Source of the DNA: Paludisphaera rhizosphaerae
GTDB taxonomy: Bacteria; Planctomycetota; Planctomycetia; Isosphaerales; Isosphaeraceae
DNA length: 64,000 nucleotides
Direction of reading: 5' to 3'
Assembly (NCBI RefSeq): GCF_011065895.1
Contig: NZ_JAALCR010000007.1
Span: forward strand, 124,001-188,000
A model generated the notes under the pieces. That model was given only the letters and a program-made list of their open reading frames with translations, had not been told where the DNA came from and made no database searches. Shown piece after piece: positions 33,357 to 42,005 of this stretch; within the stretch, counting starts at the first letter, position 1; every line of letters starts with the position of its first letter. Both the position numbers and the translations under genes were made by a program.

Positions 33357-33776
33357 TTAACTCCCCGAGTTGGGGTTGCGCACCATTCGGACCTTGCGAA
33401 CGATCGTGACTGAGGAGATGCCCGTGGGACCGCCGACCACGCCGTGGAAAGTATAAGTCGCCGTGACCTCCACATAGTTGAGGCCTTCGGAGTCGGTCCC
33501 CGACACGACGGCGACCGTCGGCGCGACGTTGAGGTCGACGGCCGAGGCCTGGGCGGCGGTCTGGGCCGCCGAGTTCAGCGTTGCGATTCCCACGGCCGGG
33601 TCGGTCGCCGCGCTCGCGCCGCTGCGGGCGCACTCGGTGACCGCCGCGGCTGCGCGAAGGCAAAGGCCGTAATCGAGAGCCCCCAGAGCTGCGAGCGTCA
33701 GGAACGGCGCGATCATGGCCATCTCGATCGCCGCTGCGCCTCGGCGGGGCCGAGCGCGCCGAGTCTTGCAGATCAT
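33357..33776 (-). CDS. TadE/TadF-like minor pseudopilin
   Basis: 139 residues from ATG 33774-33776. RRARPRRG precedes AAAIEMAMIAPFLTLAALGAL with Glu at +5 after the Gly, then a pilin-like domain with LRAAAAVTECARSGASAA and a C-terminal beta part. Longer open frame upstream has no similarity. First gene of the leftward pseudopilin group, divergent from the Flp pilin operon. Confidence 0.82.
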   Translation of the reverse strand: MICKTRRARPRRGAAAIEMAMIAPFLTLAALGALDYGLCLRAAAAVTECARSGASAATDPAVGIATLNSAAQTAAQASAVDLNVAPTVAVVSGTDSEGLNYVEVTATYTFHGVVGGPTGISSVTIVRKVRMVRNPNSGS

Positions 33777-33957
33777 GTCTGCGGCTCCTTTTCTCGTCGG
33801 GAGGGAGCGTCGCCGATCCGAGGCGGCTCCCAATAAGAAGCCTAGAGCGCATCCAACAAGAGAGTCGGAATGGCTCCCGCCTCCAGAGGATTTCAACGAA
33901 CCGGCGATTCCCAAAGGCGACGGAGCCTCGGGAAACCGCGTCTTCTCGCCGCTTTTT

Positions 33958-33986
33958 TTGACACGCGGTCGAACGTGACCTTGGAT
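33958..33986 (+). promoter_or_regulatory. Candidate promoter for the flp/tad operon
   Basis: A perfect -35 TTGACA (33958-33963) is followed after 17 bases by TTGGAT (33981-33986), a 3-of-6 match to the -10. It lies in the 356-base gap between the divergent pseudopilin and pilin genes, which otherwise shows no gene. The transcript would have a leader of about 140 nt before the first pilin. The -10 is weak, so this is tentative. Confidence 0.35.
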
Positions 33987-34132
33987 TCTCTCGTGAGCCG
34001 ATGAGAACGGCCCGCCGACAGGTCTCCAGCGACCTGCCTCCCCTTCGCTCCAGAACACTCCAGAACGCCCCGGACGATCGGTTTAAGGATTCCGACGTCT
34101 TCCCCCAAGCAACCACTTAAGGAGAGCTCCCG

Positions 34133-34303
34133 ATGCTGCGCAGCTTCCTGAACCGCCTGATGACCGAAGAAGACGGCGCGACGATGGTTGAGTACGCGTT
34201 GATGGTCGCCCTCATCGCCGTCGCCGCCATGACCGCCGCCGCCACCCTCGGCACCAACATCACCTCCAAGTTCAACGCCGTCGCCACCCAGATCGGCGGC
34301 TGA
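34133..34303 (+). CDS. flp: Flp/Fap family pilin, copy 1
   Basis: 56 residues: MLRSFLNRLMTEEDG, cut before ATMVEYALMVALIAVAAMTAA, which has Glu +5 and Tyr +6 of Flp pilins. The C-terminus is TLGTNITSKFNAVATQIGG. A clear ribosome site (AAGGAGAG) precedes ATG 34133. This is the main subunit of the Tad pilus used for surface adhesion. It is repeated almost exactly 233 bases downstream. Confidence 0.93.
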   Translation: MLRSFLNRLMTEEDGATMVEYALMVALIAVAAMTAAATLGTNITSKFNAVATQIGG

Positions 34304-34365
34304 ACCCCCGTCCGTCGCCGACGCTCGCCCTATCCCGACCCACACGATTCTGAAGGAGCATCCCC

Positions 34366-34536
34366 ATGCTGCGCAGCTTCCTGAACCGCCTGATGACCGA
34401 AGAAGACGGCGCGACGATGGTTGAGTACGCGTTGATGGTCGCCCTCATCGCCGTCGCCGCCATGACCGCCGCCGCCACCCTCGGCACCAACATCACCTCC
34501 AAGTTCACCGCCGTCGCCACCCAGATCGGCGGCTGA
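34366..34536 (+). CDS. flp: Flp/Fap family pilin, copy 2 (tandem duplicate)
   Basis: 56 residues identical to copy 1 except one Asn-to-Thr change (KFTAVATQIGG). At DNA level the coding regions differ by a single base, while the 62-base spacers and ribosome sites (GAAGGAGCATCCCC here) differ more. The coding region alone is thus the near-perfect part, which points to a recent duplication or to gene conversion. Confidence 0.93.
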   Translation: MLRSFLNRLMTEEDGATMVEYALMVALIAVAAMTAAATLGTNITSKFTAVATQIGG

Positions 34537-34612
34537 TCGCGACGAGGCCGTCCGCCGAGCTAACAGCCAGTCGGACGGTCGCGATCATGAGCGGGAGACG
34601 GGAGGCGCCTCG

Positions 34613-34819
34613 ATGACCCGGCTCGAACGTCCGCCCCCCCGGGCGCGGGGCGCGATCTTGGCGGAATACGTCCTGGTGGCCGGCTTGATCGCCGTCGCCG
34701 CAATTACGGCGGCGAGAGAGCTGGGGCCGATCGTCAAAACGAGACTTCAGGGAGCGTCGTCGGCACTGGCCGGCGGCGGGCCTGCTCCGGGGGGTGGAGG
34801 CACGTCCTCCACGCAGTGA
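34613..34819 (+). CDS. Third Flp-like pilin with Gly/Pro-rich tail
   Basis: 68 residues. RPPPRARG is followed by AILAEYVLVAGLIAVAAITAA, with the Gly cleavage site and Glu/Tyr at +5/+6 as in Flp pilins. The tail SSALAGGGPAPGGGGTSSTQ is unlike the two main pilins. It may be a minor or cap pilin. Located between the duplicated pilins and the prepilin peptidase gene. Confidence 0.75.
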   Translation: MTRLERPPPRARGAILAEYVLVAGLIAVAAITAARELGPIVKTRLQGASSALAGGGPAPGGGGTSSTQ

Positions 34820-34875
34820 ACCGAGGCCGTCGGACCGAGCGGATCTCATTCGGACGAAAGAGGAGGCGCGATCCC

Positions 34876-35514
34876 GTGCCAGGCCATGAAGCGCTCGTCC
34901 TGACCGCGACGACGGTCGCCCTGATCGCCGCTGGGACGGACCTCTGGAAATTCAAGGTGTACAACGCTCTGACCCTCCCCGCGCTGGCCGCTGGTCTGGC
35001 TGCATCGGCCTGGGCGGGGGGATGGGAGGGGCTGGCGGCGAGCGGGCTCGGGGCCCTAACCGGCTTCGGCCTGCTCGCCGCCTTTTTCATCCTGGGGGGC
35101 GTGGGGGCGGGGGACGTCAAGCTGCTGACGGCCCTGGGGGCCTGGCTCGGGCCGGCCCTGACGCTCCGCGTCTTCTTCGCCTCGGCGATCGCCGCCGGGC
35201 TCTACGCTCTCGCTCTCTCGGTCCTCTACGGCGGCCTGGCCGCGACGACCGTCGACATGCTCCGGTTGGCCGACCGGATGCGGCGAGGAGACGTCCGGCC
35301 GTCGATCGCGCCGGAGATCGCCGCCGAGACTGCGCGGGCCGACCGCCGCCGCCGACTGGTGCCGTTCGCCGCCATGACCTTCCTCGGACTTGTCGCCGCG
35401 GTCTTCATCTGGAGACCGGACGGCGTCGGACCGGAACCGACCTCGCCCCACCCCGCGAACCCAACGGCCCCCGCCGCGGCGTTCGCGACGACTTCTGAAG
35501 GAGCCGCGTCGTGA
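34876..35514 (+). CDS. tadV: Prepilin peptidase, A24 family (TadV/CpaA)
   Basis: 212 residues, polytopic. The first catalytic Asp lies in AAGTDLWKFKVYNALTLP and the second in GGVGAGDVKLLTALGAW (the GxGD motif of aspartic prepilin peptidases). There is no N-methylase domain, as expected for TadV. The GTG at 34876 has an AGGAGG site nine bases upstream. A GTG at 34816 overlapping the previous stop is the alternative but adds 20 basic residues. Cleaves the leaders of the Flp pilins and TadE-like proteins. Stop overlaps the cpaB start (GTGA). Confidence 0.88.
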   Translation: MPGHEALVLTATTVALIAAGTDLWKFKVYNALTLPALAAGLAASAWAGGWEGLAASGLGALTGFGLLAAFFILGGVGAGDVKLLTALGAWLGPALTLRVFFASAIAAGLYALALSVLYGGLAATTVDMLRLADRMRRGDVRPSIAPEIAAETARADRRRRLVPFAAMTFLGLVAAVFIWRPDGVGPEPTSPHPANPTAPAAAFATTSEGAAS

Positions 35515-36476
35515 GACCCCAGACGATGCTGGTCGCGATCCTCGCCCTGGCGAGCGGCCTGGCCGCCGTGCTCGGCGTCAAGGGGATGATGAAGAAGCCC
35601 GCGGTCGTCGTCGAGGAGAAGGCGAAGGTCGTCACGGCCAAGGCCGAACTCGCCCGCGCCCAGTCGATCGAGGCCGCCGCGATCGAGGTCAAGGAAATCC
35701 CCAAGTCCCAGGTCCCCGAGGGGGCTCTGGCCTCCATCGAGGAAACGGCCGGGCGGATTCCGTCGATCCCATTGCTCAAGGGTGAGATCGTCGTCGAGCC
35801 CAAGCTTCTACCGAAGGGGAGCCGCGCCGGGATGGCCTCGATGATCCCGCCGGGGATGCGGGCCTTCACCATCCTGACCCCCACGTTTTCGTCGAGCCTG
35901 GCGGGGTTTCTCCAACCCGGCAACCGCGTGGACGTTCTCCTGACGATCCAGCCTCCTGGCTCGCAAGGAGACGACGGCTCGGCCACGACCACGATCCTCC
36001 AGAACATCGAGTTGCTCGCCGTGCACACCCTGGTCGATGCACCCGTCGAGGCCAAGGCCAACCTCAGCGAGACTCGCTCCGTGACCCTGCTGGTGACGCC
36101 GAGACAGGCTTCGATCCTCGATCTGGCTCAGGACAAGGGGAAGCTCCACCTGTCGTTGCGGAACTCGCTCGACGAGACGCCGGTCGACGAGACGCGGGCG
36201 ACGCTCGCCGACCTCGGACTCCCTGAGACGCCTTCCAAGCCCGAGCCCGCCGCGCCTCCTCCCGCGATCGCCGCGCCGACTCCCCCGCCCCCCCCCGAGC
36301 CCGAAGAACCCGAGCTTGTGGTTTTGACGGTCCGGACTCTCCGTGGGACGGTCGCCGGCCGCGACGAGATCACGGTCCTTCCCTCCGGGTCGAACCGACT
36401 TTCGCCGGGCCGGCTGCGGCCTCAACCCAACGCTTCGGCCGTCGCCTCGCAGGGACTCCGCCGCCCTCCCCGCTGA
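35511..36476 (+). CDS. cpaB: Flp pilus assembly protein CpaB/RcpC
   Basis: 321 residues beginning with GTG 35511 after AAGGAG. N-terminal helix (MLVAILALASGLAAVLGVKGM), then an SAF-like domain (ARAQSIEAAAIEVKEIPKSQVPEGAL, GEIVVEPKLL) and the RcpC domain with IPPGMRAFTILTPTFSSSLAGFLQPGNRVDVLLT. A Pro/Glu-rich segment with eight consecutive prolines precedes the C-terminus. CpaB sits in the periplasm and works with the secretin. Translationally coupled to tadV. Confidence 0.9.
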   Translation: MRPQTMLVAILALASGLAAVLGVKGMMKKPAVVVEEKAKVVTAKAELARAQSIEAAAIEVKEIPKSQVPEGALASIEETAGRIPSIPLLKGEIVVEPKLLPKGSRAGMASMIPPGMRAFTILTPTFSSSLAGFLQPGNRVDVLLTIQPPGSQGDDGSATTTILQNIELLAVHTLVDAPVEAKANLSETRSVTLLVTPRQASILDLAQDKGKLHLSLRNSLDETPVDETRATLADLGLPETPSKPEPAAPPPAIAAPTPPPPPEPEEPELVVLTVRTLRGTVAGRDEITVLPSGSNRLSPGRLRPQPNASAVASQGLRRPPR

Positions 36477-36525
36477 CTCGCTGCTCACTCAGGGAATGTC
36501 GACCCCCGCCGTAAAGGAATCGCCC

Positions 36526-37716
36526 ATGCCCTCCTTCATCGTGGCCGACGATGAGTCGCTCGCCTCCCGCGTCCGTTCCGTGCTGGCCTTCCACCAAAAG
36601 GACGGGCCTCGGCCCGAGGTCGTGTCCATCGCCCAGGCCCCCACCCGACTGGCCCGCGAAAAGGGGGTGGAAACCGTGATCGCAGTGCTGCCGCTCGACC
36701 CGGCGGCGGCCCTGGAACTGCTGACCCGGCTGGCCCCTTCGGCAGGCGGCGGCCTGCTGGCCGTGGGGCCGGCCGCCGACGCTCGGTTCGTCCTTCAGGC
36801 CTTGCGGGCCGGCGTTCGCGACTATCTGGATCGGGCCGACCTGGAAGCCGAACTGGCCGCGGCGCTCGGCCGACTGGCTGCCGGGCCTGCCACCAAGGCA
36901 TCCCTGGGGAAGGTGGTCGCCATCCTCGGACCGAGTGGAGGCGCCGGGGCAAGCACCGTCGCCGCCAACCTCGGCGTCGCCCTGGCCGCCGAACACGGCT
37001 CGACCGGTCTGGTCGACCTGAAGCTGGAATCCGGCGACCTGGCGGCGCTCCTGGATCTGAAACCCAACTTCAGCCTGGCCGACCTCTGCAAGAACCCCAC
37101 CTCGTTCGACCGGGTGATGCTCGAACGAACCTTCGTCAAGCACGCCTCGGGCGTCAGCCTGCTGGCCCCGCCGACTCATCTGGTCGACTCCCGCCTGGTC
37201 CGTCCCGAGGGAGTGGCGCGGGCGATCGACCTGGCCCGCTCGCTCTTCCCCTTCGTCGTGGTGGACGTCGATCATTCGTACCGTGACGAGCAGATCGCCG
37301 CGCTGCGGCAGGCCGACGTCCTGCTGGTGGTCCTTCGCCTGGACTTCAACTCCCTGCGCAACGCCCACCGGGCGCTGGAGCACCTCAACAGGCTGGGCCT
37401 GGCCGGCGATCGTATCCGCGTGGTCGTGAATCGAGCGGGTCTACCGCTGGAGGTCCCGAAGGCCAAGGCGGAAGAGGCCCTGGGAGGCCCGATCGCCCAT
37501 ATGATCCCGGAGGACGCCAAGGCCGTGACGCGAGCCAACAACAACGGCGTCCCCGTCGTGGTCGAAGCGCCGTCCTCAAGGGCGGCGAAGAGCCTGGTGA
37601 AGCTCGCTGACTTGTTGCGCGAGACAGAACCGGCGCAGGCCGCTGCGACGCCCGGAGTCGCCGGTCCGGCCTTCTTGCGGCTTCTGCGACGAAAACCGGC
37701 CGTTGCGACGCGCTGA
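36526..37716 (+). CDS. tadZ: TadZ/CpaE-like ATPase, pilus localisation factor
   Basis: 396 residues. An N-terminal receiver-like domain (about 1-120) is followed by a MinD/ParA-type domain. The phosphate loop reads GPSGGAGASTVAANLGVALA, in which the Lys of the deviant Walker A (GKT/S) is Ala, as in atypical TadZ proteins, so ATP hydrolysis may be absent. Later motifs: VDLKLESGDLAALLDLKPNFSL, FPFVVVDVDHSYRDE and VVNRAGLPLEVPKAKAEEALG. TadZ places the Tad machinery at the cell pole. ATG 36526 has an AAAGGAA site; ATG 36496 is in frame. Confidence 0.87.
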   Translation: MPSFIVADDESLASRVRSVLAFHQKDGPRPEVVSIAQAPTRLAREKGVETVIAVLPLDPAAALELLTRLAPSAGGGLLAVGPAADARFVLQALRAGVRDYLDRADLEAELAAALGRLAAGPATKASLGKVVAILGPSGGAGASTVAANLGVALAAEHGSTGLVDLKLESGDLAALLDLKPNFSLADLCKNPTSFDRVMLERTFVKHASGVSLLAPPTHLVDSRLVRPEGVARAIDLARSLFPFVVVDVDHSYRDEQIAALRQADVLLVVLRLDFNSLRNAHRALEHLNRLGLAGDRIRVVVNRAGLPLEVPKAKAEEALGGPIAHMIPEDAKAVTRANNNGVPVVVEAPSSRAAKSLVKLADLLRETEPAQAAATPGVAGPAFLRLLRRKPAVATR

Positions 37717-37804
37717 TCGCGCCGTGGGCCCAGACGCGCACTAGGCTTGTCCGGGGACGCTGGCGTGCGGCATCCCCTGCGCGGAGGAGATGGGAGGAAG
37801 GGCG

Positions 37805-39220
37805 ATGAGCCTGCCGAACGAGGTCATGACGGATCGACGCAGCGGAGGTCCGTCTTCAGCCGAGGAAAGACGGCTGCGGATCAAGAAGGAGCTGCACGAG
37901 AAGCTAATCTCCGAGATGGACGTCTCGTCGTTGGGGTCGATGAGCGAGGAGGAGATCCGCCAGGAGATTCGTCGCGGAGCCGAGCAACTCTGCCTCCGCC
38001 ACGACGACCTGCTGAGCCTCTCGGAACGCGAGCGACTCGTCGAGGACGTGCTTGACGAGGTCTTCGGCATCGGCCCGCTTGAGGGCCTGATGCGCGACCA
38101 GACCGTCTCCGACATCCTCGTCAACGGCCCCAAGGTGGTCTACGTCGAGCAAGGGGGCCGGCTCAACCGGACGGACGTCGTCTTCAACGACGAGAAGCAC
38201 CTCCAGGAAATCGTCCGTCGGATCGTCGGTCGGGTCGGCCGGCGCATCGACGAAACGTCCCCTCTGTGCGACGCCCGACTTCCCGACGGCTCCCGCGTCA
38301 ACGCCGTGATCCCCCCTCTGGCCCTCGACGGCACCTCGCTCTCGATCCGCCGCGCGGGGAAGTCGCCGCTCCTGACCGCCGACCTGGTGGCCAAGCGAGC
38401 GATGACGCAGGAGATGGTCGACTTTCTCTCGGCCTGCATCCGAGGCCGATCCAACACCGTCATCTCCGGCGGCACCGGTTCAGGTAAGACGACGCTCCTC
38501 AACGCACTCTCGTCCTTCATCCCGGAAGACGAGCGGGTCATCACGATCGAGGACGCGGCCGAACTGCGACTCCAGCAGCCGCACGTCGTCCGGTTGGAGA
38601 CCCGACCGCCGAACATCGAGGGCGAGGGGGCCATCCTCACCCGCGACCTGGTCAAGAACGCCCTTCGAATGCGGCCCGAGCGGATCGTCGTCGGCGAGTG
38701 CCGCGGCGGCGAGACGCTCGACATGCTCCAGGCCATGAACACTGGCCACGACGGCTCCATGACCACGATCCACGCCAACGACACCCGCGACGCCATCGGC
38801 CGTATGGAGATGATGGTCGGCATGTCGGGGTTCGATCTGCCGATCTGGATCATCCGCCGCCAGATCGCCTCGGCCGTGCACCTCATCGTCCAGGCGGCCC
38901 GACTCTCGGGAGGCGTGCGCCGGATCATCAAGATCTCGGAGATCGTCGGCATGGAAGGAGACGTGGTGAGTATGCAGGACATCTTCGTCTTCAAGCAGAC
39001 CGGCGTGGACGAGCAGCGCCGGGCGCAGGGCTACCACTTCTGCACGGGCGTCCGGCCCAAGTGCCTGGCCAGGCTGGAAGAGGCTGGCCTGGCCTTGCCG
39101 CCGGAGATGTTCGAGAGCCGGATCCTCACGCCCAAGGTCGACGCCCCGCCGCCTCCGCCGGTCGAGACGTCCAAGCCGTGGGGCCTGTTCGGAAGCAAGG
39201 CCCGGGAGACGGCGTCGTGA
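37805..39220 (+). CDS. tadA: Pilus assembly ATPase TadA/CpaF
   Basis: 471 residues, type II/IV secretion ATPase. N-terminal helical domain, then [20 protein letters not shown]. Walker A is GGTGSGKTT, the Asp box is [12 protein letters not shown], Walker B is [15 protein letters not shown] and the His box is [13 protein letters not shown]. Provides energy for Flp pilus assembly at the cytoplasmic face. ATG 37805 follows GGGAGGAAGG; ATG 37790 is less likely. Ends with GTGA overlapping tadB. Confidence 0.95.
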   Translation: MSLPNEVMTDRRSGGPSSAEERRLRIKKELHEKLISEMDVSSLGSMSEEEIRQEIRRGAEQLCLRHDDLLSLSERERLVEDVLDEVFGIGPLEGLMRDQTVSDILVNGPKVVYVEQGGRLNRTDVVFNDEKHLQEIVRRIVGRVGRRIDETSPLCDARLPDGSRVNAVIPPLALDGTSLSIRRAGKSPLLTADLVAKRAMTQEMVDFLSACIRGRSNTVISGGTGSGKTTLLNALSSFIPEDERVITIEDAAELRLQQPHVVRLETRPPNIEGEGAILTRDLVKNALRMRPERIVVGECRGGETLDMLQAMNTGHDGSMTTIHANDTRDAIGRMEMMVGMSGFDLPIWIIRRQIASAVHLIVQAARLSGGVRRIIKISEIVGMEGDVVSMQDIFVFKQTGVDEQRRAQGYHFCTGVRPKCLARLEEAGLALPPEMFESRILTPKVDAPPPPPVETSKPWGLFGSKARETAS

Positions 39221-40191
39221 ACGAGCCCATCATTCTCGTCATGGCCGCGGCGTCGGCCGCGGCGTTCGTCGCCGCCGTCTACCAGATCGTCTCCGACCTG
39301 TTTCTTCGCGACCGCGCCCGCGTGAACGAGCGCGTCGACGTCGAGATGCTCAAGCGACAGGCGGCCGGCGCGGCGGCGAAGGTCAAGAAGGCCTCGCTGT
39401 TCAAGAACCTCGACCAGATGGACGCCGCGGCGCGGGCCGCATCCAGCCAGACGACCTGGTCGCAGGCGTTCGAGTCGATGGTCGAACAGTCGGGCCTGGA
39501 CGTGACCCCCGGCCGGCTGCTGACGATCGCCGGCGGAGCCTCGGCCGCGCTCGGCGCGCTGGCGTTCTTCATTCAGGGGAGCCCGTTGCACGGGGTGATG
39601 GGGGCGGTCATCGCCGGTGTGCTGCCGATCTGGTACGTCAAACGCTGCCGAGACGCCCGGATGGAGAAGCTCCGATCCCAGCTTCCAGACGCCTTCGACC
39701 TGATGGCCCGCGTCGTCCGCGCCGGTCAGAGCCTGGGCCAGGCCGTGCTGGGCGTCGCCGAGGAATTCCCTCAGCCCATCTCCACCGAGTTCGCGTATTG
39801 CTACGAACAACAGAACCTCGGCCTCTCCCCCGAAGTCGCCTTCCGCGAGCTGACCCGTCGCACCGGCGTCATCGAATTGAAGATCTTCGTCCTGGCGGTT
39901 CTCGTCCAGCAGCAGACGGGCGGCAACCTGGCCGAGATGCTCGCCAAGCTGGCCAACGTGGTCCGCGAGCGCTACCGGATCCGAGGCGCGATCTCCGCCC
40001 TGACGGCCGAGGGCCGGATGCAGGGCTGGGTCCTGGCGGGCATGCCGCCGGTGATGATCCTGATCCTCCTCGTCATGAATTACAACTACGCGATCGCCCT
40101 GTTCGAGCACCCGGACGTCCTGGCCGCCACTTTCGGCGCGGAGCTGGTCGGGATCCTCTGGATCCGCAAGATCGTTAACTTCGAGTTTTGA
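39217..40191 (+). CDS. tadB: Inner-membrane pilus platform protein TadB
   Basis: 324 residues from GTG 39217, which overlaps the tadA stop by four bases. An N-terminal helix is followed by the T2SS-F domain (SQLPDAFDLMARVVRAGQSLGQAVLGVAEEFPQPISTEF), with typical REL.RRTGVIELKIFVLAVLVQQQTGGNLAEML. Two C-terminal helices follow. TadB and TadC form the GspF-like platform for TadA. Confidence 0.92.
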   Translation: MNEPIILVMAAASAAAFVAAVYQIVSDLFLRDRARVNERVDVEMLKRQAAGAAAKVKKASLFKNLDQMDAAARAASSQTTWSQAFESMVEQSGLDVTPGRLLTIAGGASAALGALAFFIQGSPLHGVMGAVIAGVLPIWYVKRCRDARMEKLRSQLPDAFDLMARVVRAGQSLGQAVLGVAEEFPQPISTEFAYCYEQQNLGLSPEVAFRELTRRTGVIELKIFVLAVLVQQQTGGNLAEMLAKLANVVRERYRIRGAISALTAEGRMQGWVLAGMPPVMILILLVMNYNYAIALFEHPDVLAATFGAELVGILWIRKIVNFEF

Positions 40192-40212
40192 CGCGAGGAA
40201 GGGCCTCCGCTC

Positions 40213-41187
40213 ATGGACCAGGAAACCATCGTCCTGCTCGCCGTCTTCGGGGCCGTCGCCGGAGTGGCGCTCCTGGCCGGGACGGTTTTTTCGCAGAAGC
40301 GCGGCAAGCTCGCCGGCCGGCTCGACGAGTTGTCGGGACGCGGCCGCCGAGCCGACGAGGAGAAGCCGGAGACCGTCGCCAAGATCGCCAAGGCCGCGCT
40401 GCCGAAACTCGGCAAGGTGATCGTCCCGGAGGACGAGGCCGAGCGCAATCGGTTGGCCAACCGCCTGGTGCTGGCGGGTCTGTACAACCGCCAGGCGATC
40501 TACCTCTTCCTGGGCGTGAAGCTGTCGATCATGCTGGCGGCGATGGTCGTGGGCGCCGGTCTGACGCTCACCGGCGCGGCGCCTCCCGACCGCGCGATGG
40601 GCGCCGCTCTGGGGCTCTTCCTCGTGGGCATGATCGGGCCCAGCTTCTGGCTCGACAAGCGTCGCAATGGGCGCCAGCTCAAGCTCCGCCGAGCCATGCC
40701 GGACGCGCTGGACGTCCTGATCATCTGCCTGGAAGGCGGGTTGAGTTTTCAGGCGGCGTTGAAGAAGGTCGCCGATGAGATCGGCACGGCGCACCCGATG
40801 CTGGGGGGAGAGTTGCGGATCGTCGACCGCGAGATCCAGCTCGGCCGGACGGCGGGCGAGGCGATCACGCATTTCGCCGAGCGCACGGGGCTGGAGGAGG
40901 CGGCGTCGATGGCCACGGTGATCGGCCAGTCGGAGCGGTTCGGCGCCAGCCTGGTGAAGAGCCTGAAGGCTCACTCCGACACGCTCCGCGAGCGCCGCAA
41001 GCAGATCGCCGAGGAGCGCGCTCAGAAGGCGGCGACGAAGATCCTCTTCCCGACGCTCTTCTGCATCTTCCCGGCGATCTTCGTGATTCTGCTCGCCCCG
41101 GCCGTCTTCCAGATGATGAAGTCGCTGGGATCCACTCCCGCGGACCAGGCGCCCCCGGCGGCGGCGTCAGTCGCTTCCGGGGGCTGA
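40213..41187 (+). CDS. tadC: Inner-membrane pilus platform protein TadC
   Basis: 324 residues. T2SS-F domain with RRAMPDALDVLIICLEGGLSFQAALKKVADEIG and RTGLEEAASMATVIGQSERFGASLVKSLKAHSD-TLRERRKQ, framed by membrane helices (about 3-23, 103-143, 285-307). Last gene of the rightward tad operon, 21 bases after tadB. It overlaps the convergent TPR lipoprotein gene by 21 bases at the 3' end. Confidence 0.92.
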   Translation: MDQETIVLLAVFGAVAGVALLAGTVFSQKRGKLAGRLDELSGRGRRADEEKPETVAKIAKAALPKLGKVIVPEDEAERNRLANRLVLAGLYNRQAIYLFLGVKLSIMLAAMVVGAGLTLTGAAPPDRAMGAALGLFLVGMIGPSFWLDKRRNGRQLKLRRAMPDALDVLIICLEGGLSFQAALKKVADEIGTAHPMLGGELRIVDREIQLGRTAGEAITHFAERTGLEEAASMATVIGQSERFGASLVKSLKAHSDTLRERRKQIAEERAQKAATKILFPTLFCIFPAIFVILLAPAVFQMMKSLGSTPADQAPPAAASVASGG

Positions 41188-41976
41188 GGCGCGGGCCACG
41201 GCCGAATCGCGACGGGTCGCGGACGCGGTGGCCGTCGCTGGAACCCCGGCGACCGGCGGCCTGTCGCGTGAGGCCAGCACAGCGCCGGCGGCGCGGAGGC
41301 CGTCGCGGGCGGGGAGCGAGTCGGGCTTGGACGCCAGCGCCTCGGCGTAGAGTTCGCGGGCGTCTTCCATTCGGCCCTCCATCGCCATCGCCAGGGCGAG
41401 GTTGGAGCGGGCGTCGGCAGGGTCGCAGCCGGCGGCGGCGAACTCGGCGAGGGCGGCGTCGCGCTCTCCCTTGCGAGCCAGGGCCAGGCCCATATTGTTG
41501 TGCGCCCGGGCGTGCCGCGGGTCCTCGGCCAGCGCCCTGCGGTAGGCGGCCTCGGCCTTTTCCCATTCGCCGCGGAGATACAGGGCGTATCCGTGGTCGC
41601 AGAGGAGGTCCGGGTCGCGGGGGTCGAGCTTCAACGCCCGGGCGAAGTGCTCGTCAGCGCGTTTGGAGTCGCCGGCCTGCTCCGCCAGGACGGCCAGACG
41701 GGCCTCGGCGTCGCCTCGACGACGGTCCTTGGCGAGGGCCTCTCGATAGGCGGCTTCCGCCCCCTTGAAGTCGCCCGTCTGTTCGAGCGTGCGGCCCATG
41801 GCCACCTGCACGTCGGCCGTCTGGCGGCGCGAGGCGTGCGCGATCGTGGCGCCGTCGAGGAGCTTGGCGGAGGCGTGCTCCTCGCGGCGGCGTCCGTGAC
41901 ACCCGGTGGCCATGACGGACGCCAGAATCAGGCCCAGAAGAACTGGGGTCCGCGTCGTCGCGAATCCGATTCGCAT
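41167..41976 (-). CDS. TPR lipoprotein, TadD-like
   Basis: 269 residues. ATG 41976 gives a lipoprotein signal with lipobox ASVMATGC. Five or so tetratricopeptide repeats follow (QVAMGRTLEQTGDFKGAEAAYREALAKD; ARLAVLAEQAGDSKRADEHFARALKLDP; CDHGYALYLRGEWEKAEAAYRRALAEDP; and more). In Tad loci the TPR lipoprotein TadD helps secretin assembly, which fits the location beside tadC and the OmpA-like gene. Convergent with tadC. Confidence 0.85.
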   Translation of the reverse strand: MRIGFATTRTPVLLGLILASVMATGCHGRRREEHASAKLLDGATIAHASRRQTADVQVAMGRTLEQTGDFKGAEAAYREALAKDRRRGDAEARLAVLAEQAGDSKRADEHFARALKLDPRDPDLLCDHGYALYLRGEWEKAEAAYRRALAEDPRHARAHNNMGLALARKGERDAALAEFAAAGCDPADARSNLALAMAMEGRMEDARELYAEALASKPDSLPARDGLRAAGAVLASRDRPPVAGVPATATASATRRDSAVARASAPGSD

Positions 41977-42005
41977 GGTCGCTCGCTCCCTTTCCACCAC
42001 GGCCG

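Noticed and set aside
34133-34536. Two near-identical pilin blocks taken as a short repeat array or CRISPR-like element
   Set aside because: Only two units, each a complete Flp gene with its own ribosome site.
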